Of a DNA stretch of 64,000 nucleotides, positions 9,643 through 18,054 are shown piece by piece (within the stretch, counting starts at the first letter, position 1; each line of letters begins with the position of its first letter). The stretch lies in NCBI GenBank assembly GCA_019634635.1, contig JAHCBB010000007.1, positions 62,001 through 126,000 on the forward strand, given 5' to 3'. The stretch is from Verrucomicrobiia bacterium. Its GTDB lineage: Bacteria > Verrucomicrobiota > Verrucomicrobiia > Limisphaerales > UBA9464. The notes beneath the pieces are model-generated. The model had not been told where the DNA came from. It searched no databases and saw only the letters and a list, made by a program, of their open reading frames with translations. A program made the position numbers and the translations under genes.

Positions 9643-10620
9643 TCAACGCCGCGGCGCCAGCGGATCACGGCCCATCATGCGGACACGATTGGTCGGGACT
9701 TCGCGCGGCGGGCGGGGTTTGTGAAGGATTCCAAATCGCGCGATGTTGCTGGAGACAATTGCGAGGTTGGTCAACGCGCTGCCCAACTGGAGCCGCAGGT
9801 CCTCGTCGCTGAGCAACGCCCCCGCGACACCGCGGCCCTGCCGAAGGTCGGTCGTGATCGCCTTGAGATCGGCAGTCGCCGCGCCCGCGGTGGATACGAG
9901 GGACTGCAACGCCGGACGCTGTTCGGTCACAAAGGCGTCCAGCTGGTCCGTCGTCCCCTTCAGGGTGCCTGAAATCACCGCCAGATTGCTGAGCGCCCCG
10001 GACACCACCGGTGCGTTGGTGCGGATCAGTCCCCGGGCGTCGGACAGGGTCAGCACCGCCTCTTCCGTCGCACGGCGCAGGTTCTCCGCCGAAGCCGTCA
10101 GGTTGGTCAGGGCCTCCGGAGTGATCAGTTGCTCGTCCAGACGCCTGGCAGCCCCATTGATGCGGTCCAGTGCCAGGTCGAGCTTCCCGAGCAGCGTGGT
10201 CGCCGACCGTGCGGTTTCCTGGAGATCAAAGGGGCGCTCCGCCTCGATCGCCTCCGCATCGGCAAGGAATGGGGCGTCTTCACCCTGCGGCACGATGGCA
10301 ATGTACTGGTCACCCAGGAACCCGGACTGGGCGATGGATACCCGGGCGTCCCGGCGGATCGGATACCGGCTGAGAATCCGCGCCGAAATGGCCACCGCAC
10401 GCCGGTCTTCGGTCAGCTCGATCCGGGTCACGCTGCCCACCGGCACCCCGGAAATCGCCACCGGAGCCCCGACCTTCAATCCGCCCACCTCGACACTCAG
10501 CACGCGGATCGTGTACGTCCGGGCAAACAGCCCCCGGCCCTTGCTGAAGTTGAGGATCATCCCCGCGATGATCGCGAGGGTCACGAACACGAAGATACCG
10601 ACTTTTCGGGCGGAGGACAT
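9643..10620 (-). CDS. mlaD: MCE/MlaD-family lipid-transport substrate-binding protein
   Basis: 325 aa. A single N-terminal anchor (KVGIFVFVTLAIIAGMIL) is followed by the MCE beta-barrel domain (~35-115). VGGLKVGAPVAISGVPVGSV is the family signature, and SGFLGDQYIAI is close to the MlaD 'G-L-L-G-x-x-Y-I' pore-loop motif. A long helical tail (~130-300, Leu/Ala/Asn-rich) would form the hydrophobic tunnel or bind an outer-membrane partner. It is the last gene of mlaEFD, 5 nt after mlaF. The inferred role is shuttling phospholipid between inner and outer membrane, but the direction cannot be read from sequence. The tail is longer than in E. coli MlaD (183 aa), as in TGD2/YrbD-like versions of other phyla. 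No MlaA, MlaB or MlaC is visible nearby. Confidence 0.92.
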   Translation of the reverse strand: MSSARKVGIFVFVTLAIIAGMILNFSKGRGLFARTYTIRVLSVEVGGLKVGAPVAISGVPVGSVTRIELTEDRRAVAISARILSRYPIRRDARVSIAQSGFLGDQYIAIVPQGEDAPFLADAEAIEAERPFDLQETARSATTLLGKLDLALDRINGAARRLDEQLITPEALTNLTASAENLRRATEEAVLTLSDARGLIRTNAPVVSGALSNLAVISGTLKGTTDQLDAFVTEQRPALQSLVSTAGAATADLKAITTDLRQGRGVAGALLSDEDLRLQLGSALTNLAIVSSNIARFGILHKPRPPREVPTNRVRMMGRDPLAPRR

Positions 10621-10625
10621 GAAAC

Positions 10626-11384
10626 TCAGGATCGGACCGGCAGGGCCGGCGCGGGTTCGGTGGCAATGCCATTGACGAAATTGAAAACGACCGGGTCCCC
10701 GGAGCCGAGGATGTCGGCCGTGGGTCCGTCGGCGTGAATGACCCCGTCGTGCAGCATGAGGATGCGATCGCTGATCCTCCGGGCCGACGCCATGTCATGG
10801 GTGACTGCGATGCTCGTCACTCCGAGCTGGCTCCAGACCCGCCGGATGACGGCATCAATCCGGGCGCCCGCGATCGGATCGAGCCCGGTGGTGGGCTCGT
10901 CGTACAGGAGGATCTGCGGCCGGTACACGATGGCCCGGGCGAGACCGACCCGCTTCCGCATGCCGCCGGAAAGCTCCGCGGGCTTCTTGTCCTCGGTTCC
11001 GGGGAGCTCGACCATCTCGAGCGCTTCCGCCACCAATCGCCGCACCTCGCCCGCGGTGTGACGTCCTTCGCGCCTCAGGACAAATCCCACGTTCTCCAGC
11101 ACGTTCAACGAATCAAACAGGGCCGCCCCCTGAAACAACATTCCAAACTTTCGTCGCACCGGAAGCAGCGCCCGTTCGTCGAGTGAGCAGAGGTTGGTGC
11201 CGTCCACCACCACGCGTCCCCGGTCGGGCTGCAACAGCGCCACCAGATGCTTGAGCAGCACGCTCTTCCCGCCGCCGCTCCGCCCGATGATCACCACGGA
11301 CTCCCCACGTTCCACCCGCAGCGAAACCCCGCGGAGCACGGAGGTGTCCCCAAACCCCTTCCAGACTTCCAGGACCTCAATCAT
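10626..11384 (-). CDS. mlaF: Lipid-transport ABC ATPase (MlaF-type)
   Basis: 252 aa, single nucleotide-binding domain. The Walker A is GRSGGGKSVLLKHL (the 'GRSG.GKSV' form is typical of MlaF rather than generic importers). The signature is LSGGMRKRVGLARA, Walker B is ILLYDEPTTGLDPIAG, and the switch His lies in SIAVTHDM. It begins IEVLEVWKGFGDTSVLRGVSL, the usual MlaF opening. It energises the MlaE permease for phospholipid movement. It sits 18 nt downstream of mlaE and 5 nt upstream of mlaD, clearly one operon. Confidence 0.95.
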   Translation of the reverse strand: MIEVLEVWKGFGDTSVLRGVSLRVERGESVVIIGRSGGGKSVLLKHLVALLQPDRGRVVVDGTNLCSLDERALLPVRRKFGMLFQGAALFDSLNVLENVGFVLRREGRHTAGEVRRLVAEALEMVELPGTEDKKPAELSGGMRKRVGLARAIVYRPQILLYDEPTTGLDPIAGARIDAVIRRVWSQLGVTSIAVTHDMASARRISDRILMLHDGVIHADGPTADILGSGDPVVFNFVNGIATEPAPALPVRS

Positions 11385-11402
11385 GCGCGGGCTGGATCCG
11401 GC

Positions 11403-12176
11403 TCAAACGAGCAGCCGGGTGAGCAGCAGGGTGAGGAAGAAGTTGCTGACCAGGATGGTGATGCTGGCGGCGACGACCGCCTCGGTGGTGGCCCGGCCAA
11501 CACCCTCGGCGCCCTGCGGACACGTCAGGCCCCGGTGGCAACAGATCAGGGCGATGGCCAGCCCGAAGAGCACCGCCTTGATGAGCCCCATGACGATATC
11601 GGAAGGGGCGGTGTAGCGGTTGATGTAGGCGAGATAGTACGCACCCTCGATGCCCAGCAGTTTGACCCCGACCAGGTAGCTGGCGGCGATGCCAACCAGC
11701 ACCGCCTCCGCGGTGAGCAGCGGCGCCGCAACCGTCAGGGCCAGCAGTCTGGGCACGACCAGATAGTCCACCGGATGGGTGGCGAGGGTGCGGAGCGCAT
11801 CAATCTGCTCGGTGACCCGCATGGTGCCCAGTTCAGCCGCCATCGAGGCGCCCACCCGCGCCGTGAGCATCAGGCCCGCCAGCACCGGACCCAGCTCGCT
11901 GGCCATGCCGACGCTGACCACCGCACCCGTGGCGGTGTCGAGGCGCACCTTGTGAAACTGAAAGTAGGTCTGCGCCGTGAGCACCATGCCGGTGGCCGCA
12001 CCCGTGGTCAGCACGACACTCTGGGATTTCACCCCCACCTGGTACAGCTGCTCGATGAAATCCGGCCACGACGGTCGCCGGTGACGCACCGACCGGATCG
12101 CCTCGCCCAGCAGCTGGGCAAGCGCTCCCAGGGTGTCGAGCAGCCCGGAGATTCGGTTTTGGAGGACAAGGAACAT
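11403..12176 (-). CDS. mlaE: Lipid-transport ABC permease (MlaE-type)
   Basis: 257 aa with the conserved MlaE/DUF140 core. Recognisable stretches are TGAATGMVLTAQTYFQF, SELGPVLAGLMLTARVGASM, AAELGTMRVTEQIDALRTL (a strong family signature), HPVDYLVVPRLLAL, and LIKAVLFGLAIALICCHRGL toward the C-terminus. An amphipathic N-terminal region (RHRRPSWPDFIEQLYQVGVKS) matches the usual interfacial helix. It forms the dimeric inner-membrane channel that pairs with MlaF and the MlaD ring. First of the mlaEFD set, it lies 85 nt after murJ on the same strand, so transcription may continue from murJ. Confidence 0.95.
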   Translation of the reverse strand: MFLVLQNRISGLLDTLGALAQLLGEAIRSVRHRRPSWPDFIEQLYQVGVKSQSVVLTTGAATGMVLTAQTYFQFHKVRLDTATGAVVSVGMASELGPVLAGLMLTARVGASMAAELGTMRVTEQIDALRTLATHPVDYLVVPRLLALTVAAPLLTAEAVLVGIAASYLVGVKLLGIEGAYYLAYINRYTAPSDIVMGLIKAVLFGLAIALICCHRGLTCPQGAEGVGRATTEAVVAASITILVSNFFLTLLLTRLLV

Positions 12177-12261
12177 CCGTGGGCCGGGAGGTTAATGCGC
12201 CGGGCCCGAACGCCAATCCCCGAAATGTTCCCGAATTGTTCCTTGGGCCGCCCCGGCGGTT

Positions 12262-13830
12262 TCAGGGGCGCCGGACTCCCTGGAAGCGGGCCCGCGCGAA
12301 CGCGAGCAACTCCTCCGCCTGCGGGATCCCCAGCGCCAGCGCCACGCCGAGGTACGCGGCCGAGGCTCCGGCAATGGCGCCAAACACGGTGACGCCCCTG
12401 GACAGCCACCCGTTCAACCCGAGCCAGTGTTGAAATCCCGCACAAAGCAACGCCGCCACCCCGGCGGCGGCAGCCGCGGCGGCGAGCAGGGATCCCGGAT
12501 GCCCCACGGCCTCCCCATATCCGAACCGAGGCAACACCCGCTTCAAGGCGTACATCAGCAGCAGCGTGTTGCAGGCCGCACTCAGCGTGTTGGCAAGCCC
12601 CATGCCCGCCTGGTGAAGCCGCGGGATCAGGAATAGCGCAAACACGAGGTTGACGGCGAGGGCGGCAACGCTGATCCGCATCGGCGTCCGGGTGTCGCCC
12701 AGTGCATAAAATGCCCGTGCATAAATGCTGTTCAACGAGAAGAACACCAGACCCAGGGCCAGCGACCACAAGGCCTGCGCGGCGAGGCCGGTGTCCGCGG
12801 CGGTGAATTTTCCGTGTTCGAACAGCAGCCGGATGATCGGACGCGCCAGGACCAGCAGGATCACGGTCGCCAGGGTATTGATGAACACGAGCTGGCGCAG
12901 CCCGTCCCGCAGGGCTGTGCGGAATTCCGGCAGCCGCTTTCCGGCGGCGAGCCCGCTCAACTCGGCGAGCAGATAGGTGGCCAGGGAGACCCCGACGACC
13001 CCCTGGGGCAGTTCCATGAGGCGGACGGCATAGTTGAAGGCGGACAAAACGTTCTGCGCCTCGGACACCGCCAGCGTCTGGGTGACCACGACATTGAGCT
13101 GGTACGCCGCCACCCCGAGGGTGGCGGGACCCATCCTGCGGGCGACCTCGCGCACGGTGGGGTTTCCGAAAGGGTTGACCCAGGCGAATCGAAACCCGTC
13201 GCGATGCAGCATCGGCCACTGGGCCGCCGCCTGCAGAAACCCGGCGATCACCACCCCCACCGCAAGGCCGAAGACCTGCTGCTCCAGCGTCGCGCCGAAA
13301 CGCGGTGCCAGCAGATACACCGAGGCGATCATCACCACGTTCAGCAGCGCCGCACCCAGCGCCGGCATGAAGTAACGCCCGCGGGCATTGAGCAGTCCGA
13401 TGAACACCGCCGCAAAGCAGACAAAGCCCACGTACGGAAACATCACCAGCATGAGGCGCGCACTCAGCGCCGCCCGCATCGGGAGGGGTACCCACAGGAC
13501 GATGCCCGCAAGCCCCCCCATCGCCAGCAGCACGACCGCTCCCAGCAGCAGCCCCAGTGCGCACAGGACCGCGTTCACCGAGCGCCACAGGGCGGCGGCA
13601 TCCGAACCCTGCTCGCGTTCCTTGAAGACCGGGATGAAGGCGGCGGTCAGGGCTCCCTCGCCCAGAAGCCGGCGCAAGAGGTTCGGCAGCGAATAGGCGT
13701 AGTAAAAGGCGTCCGCGACCGGACCGATGCCCATGAACCCGGCGTAAACCGCCTCGCGCAGAAATCCCAGGAACCGGCTGATGAGGGTCGCCGCCCCCGC
13801 CGCTCCGGACGATTTCAACATGCGCGACAT
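12262..13830 (-). CDS. murJ: Lipid II flippase MurJ
   Basis: 522 aa with 14 hydrophobic segments predicted. The opening MSRMLKSSGAAGAATLISR-FLGF-LRE is the MurJ/MviN signature. It is followed by GPVADAFYYAYSLPNLLRRL and GEGALTAAFIPVF, containing the conserved Arg and the Glu-Gly-Ala of the MATE-like MOP fold. MurJ flips lipid II across the inner membrane for peptidoglycan synthesis. I took the ATG at 13830 because it places the signature at the N-terminus; the longer in-frame extension to 14097 is low-complexity and overlaps the start of the divergent PSCyt gene. The coupling to mlaEFD downstream groups two envelope-lipid transporters. Confidence 0.95.
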   Translation of the reverse strand: MSRMLKSSGAAGAATLISRFLGFLREAVYAGFMGIGPVADAFYYAYSLPNLLRRLLGEGALTAAFIPVFKEREQGSDAAALWRSVNAVLCALGLLLGAVVLLAMGGLAGIVLWVPLPMRAALSARLMLVMFPYVGFVCFAAVFIGLLNARGRYFMPALGAALLNVVMIASVYLLAPRFGATLEQQVFGLAVGVVIAGFLQAAAQWPMLHRDGFRFAWVNPFGNPTVREVARRMGPATLGVAAYQLNVVVTQTLAVSEAQNVLSAFNYAVRLMELPQGVVGVSLATYLLAELSGLAAGKRLPEFRTALRDGLRQLVFINTLATVILLVLARPIIRLLFEHGKFTAADTGLAAQALWSLALGLVFFSLNSIYARAFYALGDTRTPMRISVAALAVNLVFALFLIPRLHQAGMGLANTLSAACNTLLLMYALKRVLPRFGYGEAVGHPGSLLAAAAAAAGVAALLCAGFQHWLGLNGWLSRGVTVFGAIAGASAAYLGVALALGIPQAEELLAFARARFQGVRRP

Positions 13831-13964
13831 GAAGCCGGAACCATCCCGGAACTCCGCCGCCCGGTGCAAGCAGCGCCCCGAACCCGCGCTCCCGGAGTCC
13901 CCTCCTCCGCGAACAGGCCTCCGCGGTGCGATCACGACGACCGCCGAATTCAGGCCCGCTTCGG

Positions 13965-13992
13965 TTGCGCGGAACGGTCGGATGAATAATCC
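13965..13992 (+). promoter_or_regulatory. Candidate promoter of the PSCyt-DUF1552 pair
   Basis: TTGCGC (13965-13970), 16-nt spacer, TAATCC (13987-13992). The ATG at 14000 lies only 7 nt downstream, so either the message is leaderless from 14000 or translation starts at the internal ATG at 14024. Confidence 0.4.
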
Positions 13993-13999
13993 ATGATCC

Positions 14000-16360
14000 A
14001 TGGAGTCCGGACTTCTGGCGCGCATGCGAAACTTCATCCCCAGAGGGTGGCAATGGCTGCCGGTCGCCCTGACGGGCGTGCTGCCGCCGGCCGCCACGGC
14101 CGCCGGGGACTTTCAGGAGGTCGCCCTGCCATTCCTTGAGGTGCATTGCCATGACTGCCATGGGGGCCGGAAAACCAAGGCGGACCTCGACCTCAAGCAG
14201 ATCCGGGACGACCGGCGCATCCTTCCCGAACTCAAGCTGTGGAGGAACGTGCTCCAGCAGGTGACCAGCGGTGAAATGCCGCCGTCCACCGTGGCCGTCC
14301 GCCCCACCGCCGGGGAGATCGCCGACTTCAACCGCGCGGTGCTCGACGCCATCGCGGCCGCCGAGTCGAAACTGCCCCCCGATCCGGGACGGGTCACCGC
14401 ACGCCGGCTCAACCGCACGGAGTACAACAACACGGTGAGGGATCTGCTCGATGTGGACTTTGATGCAGCCGAGAACTTCCCGGCGGACGACATCGGCCAC
14501 GGATTCGACAACATCGGCGATGTGCTCACCATGTCGCCGGTCCATCTGGAGCGGTATCTGGACGCCGCCGACGGGCTGGTGGAGCGGGCCATCCTGTTGA
14601 AGCTGCCCAAGCCCCCCGAGCGGACCACGTTTTCCATCTTCCTGGAACCGGGAGGGTACGGTTCGGAGGACGGCACGCGCCCGGTGACCAACAGCGTTCC
14701 GGAGCTGTTTGTCCGCCATACGTTGAAGGAGGCCGGGGCCTACCGGTTCAGGGTCCGCGCCGGGGCCTCCAATGCCCCGCCGGAGCCCCCGGTGCGGATG
14801 GCACTGCTGGTGGACGACGCCCCGGTCCTGGAAACAACGGTCACGAACTCGCCGAAGCAATGGCAATGGTTTGAGGTGGAGCTGGAGCTGCCGCCAGGCG
14901 AGCACCGGTTCAGCGCCCGATGGGAAAACCGGGACACCAATGTCCTGGGCCAGACGCTGTACATCAATGAGTTCAAAGTCATCGGCCCCGGCGACACACG
15001 AACGCCGTTCATGAAGCGCCTTGCCGCGGTCGCCCCGGACCGGCCGGAGGACGAACGCGCGCGGCTCGCCGCGGCGTGGTTGCTCACCCGCGCGTTCCGC
15101 CGGACACCGACGGACGAAGAACTGGTCCGCTACGGGCGCGTATTTGATGCAGGCCGCGAAGCGGCCAACGGTCAGTTCGAGGGCGGCCTGCAGGAGCTGG
15201 TCCGCGCCGCGCTGGTGTCGCCCAAGTTCCTTTTCCGGGTGGAGCTGGATGACCAGCCTCGCGCCGAGACCCCGCAGCCGCTGGACGCGTTCCACCTCGC
15301 ATCGCGACTGAGCTACTTCCTGTGGAGCACCATGCCGGATGACGAACTCCTCGACCTGGCAGGCAGAAATGCCCTCGGCGACCAGTTGGAGGCGCAGGTG
15401 CGTCGGATGCTCAGGGATCCGAAGTCCGAAGCCCTCGTTCGCAACTTCGGGCTGCAATGGCTCCAGTTGCAGCGCCTGTCCAGCTTCCAGCCCGACAAGA
15501 ACCTCTTCCCTGATTTCGACGAGCGGCTCCGGCGCGCAATGCTGCGGGAAACTGAGTTGTTTCTTGATGAAATCATCCGCGAGGACCGCAGCCTCCTTGA
15601 CCTGGTGGATGCGGACTTCACCTACGTCAACCGCGCTCTGGCCCGGCACTACGGCGTGGAATCCCAGGCATTTCCCGAGGGCGGACCGCGGGGCGGTCGG
15701 AGACGCTCCGACGAATTCGTCCGGGTAAACCTTCCGGAACGTCAGCGGGGTGGCCTGCTCACCCAGGCCAGCATTCTCACCGCCACCTCAAATCCGACCC
15801 GAACATCGCCGGTCAAGCGCGGGAAATGGGTCCTCGAGCAGATTCTCGGCACGCCGCCACCACCACCGCCTCCGGATGTTCCCGAACTGGACGACCAGGA
15901 GGAGCTCGCCGGCACGCTCCGCCAGCGGATGGAGCAGCACCGTGCCAATCCGGCGTGTGCCAGCTGCCACCACCAGATGGATGCCCTCGGTTTTGCCCTT
16001 GAGAATTTCGACGCCATCGGGCGCTTCCGGCAGGCCGATGCCGACGGCCCCATTGACCCCTCGGGAACGCTGCCTGATGGGAAGTCCTTCCAAGGCGCCG
16101 CCGATCTGCGAACGATCCTGAGGGAAAAGCAGGAGCTGGTTGCCCGCAATCTGGCTGAGAAACTGACCACCTATGCCCTGGGCCGCGGCCTGGAGTATTA
16201 CGACGAGCGCGCTCTGCGAAAGATGCTCGCCGAAGTGGCGGAATCGGACTATCGGTTTTCAGCGCTGGTGATCGCCATCGTGAAGAGCGACCCGTTCCGC
16301 CTCCGTCGCGGTCTGGGCGCGGTGACGGGTCCGGCGCCGCCACCGGCAGGTGGTTCCTGA
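14000..16360 (+). CDS. Planctomycete-type cytochrome protein (PSCyt1/DUF1587/DUF1595/DUF1592/DUF1588/DUF1585)
   Basis: 786 aa, exported (hydrophobic WLPVALTGVLPPAATAAG). Modules appear in the standard order. First is a heme-binding PSCyt1-like segment with CHDCH (~50). DUF1587 (~135-200) has RLNRTEYNNTVRDLLDVD and a GFDNIGDVL motif. A jelly-roll carbohydrate-binding-like part (~240-335) follows. DUF1595 (~350-410) ends near QELVRAALVSPKFLFRVE. DUF1592 (~420-545) has LASRLSYFLWSTMPDDELL. DUF1588 (~565-665) has TSPVKRGKWVLEQILGTPPP and a second heme motif CASCHH. DUF1585 (~680-755) follows. These proteins occur with DUF1552 partners in PVC bacteria and Acidobacteria. The function is unproven; c-type electron transfer linked to polysaccharide breakdown is the usual suggestion. 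An alternative start is 14024. Confidence 0.93.
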   Translation: MESGLLARMRNFIPRGWQWLPVALTGVLPPAATAAGDFQEVALPFLEVHCHDCHGGRKTKADLDLKQIRDDRRILPELKLWRNVLQQVTSGEMPPSTVAVRPTAGEIADFNRAVLDAIAAAESKLPPDPGRVTARRLNRTEYNNTVRDLLDVDFDAAENFPADDIGHGFDNIGDVLTMSPVHLERYLDAADGLVERAILLKLPKPPERTTFSIFLEPGGYGSEDGTRPVTNSVPELFVRHTLKEAGAYRFRVRAGASNAPPEPPVRMALLVDDAPVLETTVTNSPKQWQWFEVELELPPGEHRFSARWENRDTNVLGQTLYINEFKVIGPGDTRTPFMKRLAAVAPDRPEDERARLAAAWLLTRAFRRTPTDEELVRYGRVFDAGREAANGQFEGGLQELVRAALVSPKFLFRVELDDQPRAETPQPLDAFHLASRLSYFLWSTMPDDELLDLAGRNALGDQLEAQVRRMLRDPKSEALVRNFGLQWLQLQRLSSFQPDKNLFPDFDERLRRAMLRETELFLDEIIREDRSLLDLVDADFTYVNRALARHYGVESQAFPEGGPRGGRRRSDEFVRVNLPERQRGGLLTQASILTATSNPTRTSPVKRGKWVLEQILGTPPPPPPPDVPELDDQEELAGTLRQRMEQHRANPACASCHHQMDALGFALENFDAIGRFRQADADGPIDPSGTLPDGKSFQGAADLRTILREKQELVARNLAEKLTTYALGRGLEYYDERALRKMLAEVAESDYRFSALVIAIVKSDPFRLRRGLGAVTGPAPPPAGGS

Positions 16361-16420
16361 GCGCAGCCCTTGTACGGCACAGGATCAAGACAGACATTTT
16401 ATCGAACGAAGCACAACGCC

Positions 16421-17767
16421 ATGAGCACCCCGATCACACTGTCCCGTCGCACCTTGCTGCGAGGTCTTGGCACCACGTTGGCCCTCCCGTGGCTCGAAGC
16501 CATGGGCCCCCTGACCGCCTGGGGCGACGGCACCGTTCCCTCGGCCCAGGCTGCACCCAACCGCATGGCGTTCCTGTACGTCCCAAACGGCATCAACATG
16601 GCGGACTGGAAGCCCTCGGCGGAGGGGGAACTGTCCGCAGAACTCCCGGCCATCCTTCAACCGCTGGCGCCCCACCGTTCGGACTTCTCGGTGCTGACCG
16701 GCCTCACGGCCGACAAGGCGCGCGCCAACGGCGATGGGGGCGGAGATCACGCGCGGGCGCTCTCGGCCTTCCTGACCGGAGCCCAGCCCAGGAAAACCGA
16801 CGGGACCGACATTCGCGCCGGCATTTCGGTGGACCAGGTCGCGGCCGCCCGGCTGGCGGACCGGACCCGGTTGGCCTCCCTCGAAATCGGCACCGAGGCG
16901 GGCTCGATGGCTGGCAACTGCGATTCCGGTTACAGCTGCGTTTACTCCTCCACCATGGCGTGGCGGTCCGCCACACAGCCGCTGCCCAAGGAGGTCAATC
17001 CGAAGCTCGTCTTCGAACGGCTCTTCAGCTCCGGCTCCCGTGAGGAACGCCTCCGGCGCGATGCCCGTCGCAAGAGCGTGCTGGACCTGGTCCGGGATGA
17101 TTTCGCCGATCTCAACGGGCGGCTGGGGCGCGGAGACCAGCGCAAACTCGACGAATATTTCACGGCGGTCCGCGACCTGGAATTGCGGATTGAACGGGCG
17201 GCCCGGTTCCCGGACCCGACGGTGCCGGAAGGCGTCACCGCCCCCGAGGGCATCCCCGGAAGCTACGAGGAGCACATCCGCCTGATGGCCGACCTGCTGG
17301 TGCTCGCATTCCAGACCGACACCACCCGGGTATGCACCTTCGTGCTGGCCAACGAGGGCAGTGGCAAGCCGTATCCGTTCATCGGTGTCAGCGAGGGGCA
17401 CCACGACCTGTCGCATCACGGCAACAACGCCGAGAAAAAGGAGAAGATCGCAAAGATCAACCGGTTCCATGCCACCCAGCTCGCCTATCTGCTGGACCGG
17501 ATGAAATCGGTCAGGGAAGGCGACGGGACGCTGCTGGACCACTGCATGATCGCCTACGGCAGCGGCAACTCCGACGGCAACGCCCACAATCACGATGACC
17601 TCCCGATCCTCCTCGCGGGACGCGGCTGCGGCACACTGCACCCCGGCCGGCACACGGTCTACCCCGACGAGACCCCGCTGAACAACCTGTGGCTGGCCCT
17701 GCTCAATCGCATGGAGATTTCCGTGCACCAGCTCGGGGACAGTACCGGAGAACTGAAGCAGATCTGA
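16421..17767 (+). CDS. DUF1552 Tat-exported protein
   Basis: 448 aa. It begins with a twin-arginine signal (SRRTLLRGLGTTLALPWLEA) followed by the DUF1552 core. Features include NRMAFLYVPNGINMADW, LTGLTADKARANGDGGGDHA, the Ser/Gly/Cys-rich NCDSGYSCVYSSTMAW, ANEGSGKPYPFIGVSEGHHD with LSHHG, and a C-terminal DHCMIAYGSGNSDGNAHNHD rich in His/Asp, consistent with a metal-binding sulfatase/phosphatase-like fold. It follows the PSCyt gene by 60 nt, the usual two-gene arrangement, so the two probably form one periplasmic complex or pathway step. Tat export suggests it folds with a cofactor in the cytoplasm. The substrate is unknown. The start at 16421 is fixed by the Tat motif. Confidence 0.92.
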   Translation: MSTPITLSRRTLLRGLGTTLALPWLEAMGPLTAWGDGTVPSAQAAPNRMAFLYVPNGINMADWKPSAEGELSAELPAILQPLAPHRSDFSVLTGLTADKARANGDGGGDHARALSAFLTGAQPRKTDGTDIRAGISVDQVAAARLADRTRLASLEIGTEAGSMAGNCDSGYSCVYSSTMAWRSATQPLPKEVNPKLVFERLFSSGSREERLRRDARRKSVLDLVRDDFADLNGRLGRGDQRKLDEYFTAVRDLELRIERAARFPDPTVPEGVTAPEGIPGSYEEHIRLMADLLVLAFQTDTTRVCTFVLANEGSGKPYPFIGVSEGHHDLSHHGNNAEKKEKIAKINRFHATQLAYLLDRMKSVREGDGTLLDHCMIAYGSGNSDGNAHNHDDLPILLAGRGCGTLHPGRHTVYPDETPLNNLWLALLNRMEISVHQLGDSTGELKQI

Positions 17768-17783
17768 CCCGGCCTTCCTGGGC

Positions 17784-18053
17784 TCACCGGCGGAGGAGCC
17801 ACCAAAGCAGCACCGCGAGGAGCACGACGGCAACCCCCGCCCATGCCGGGTGAGGACCCCGCCGTCCGGAGGTTCCAAATTCCTCCCGACGAAACTCCTC
17901 GGCATCGAAGTCATCCTCATCCGGGATCCCGAGGCCCTGCACCACCGCCCGGTCGTTCCACCCGGTGGATTCATCCGCACCGCACTCGGGACACGCCGCC
18001 GCACCGGGGGGGACTTCAGCACCGCAGTTGGGGCAGATTTCCGGCGTCTCCAT
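17784..18053 (-). CDS. Small zinc-ribbon protein with C-terminal TM anchor
   Basis: 89 aa. Residues ~6-26 form a zinc ribbon with two CxxC knuckles (CPNCGAEV and CPECGADE). An acidic linker (DEDDFDAEEFRREEF) and a single C-terminal TM helix (AWAGVAVVLLAVLLWWLL) ending in RR follow. The ATG at 18053 lies one nucleotide after the stop of the 404-aa gene upstream, so the two are translationally coupled. Such ribbon-TM proteins are common accessory proteins of unknown role. The tail-anchored layout places the ribbon in the cytoplasm. Confidence 0.8.
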   Translation of the reverse strand: METPEICPNCGAEVPPGAAACPECGADESTGWNDRAVVQGLGIPDEDDFDAEEFRREEFGTSGRRGPHPAWAGVAVVLLAVLLWWLLRR

Positions 18054-18054
18054 G

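Noticed and set aside
12029..15649. 1206-codon minus-strand frame spanning murJ and the PSCyt gene
   Set aside because: It covers murJ in a shifted frame and the PSCyt gene on the opposite strand; both of those have strong family signatures, this one has none.
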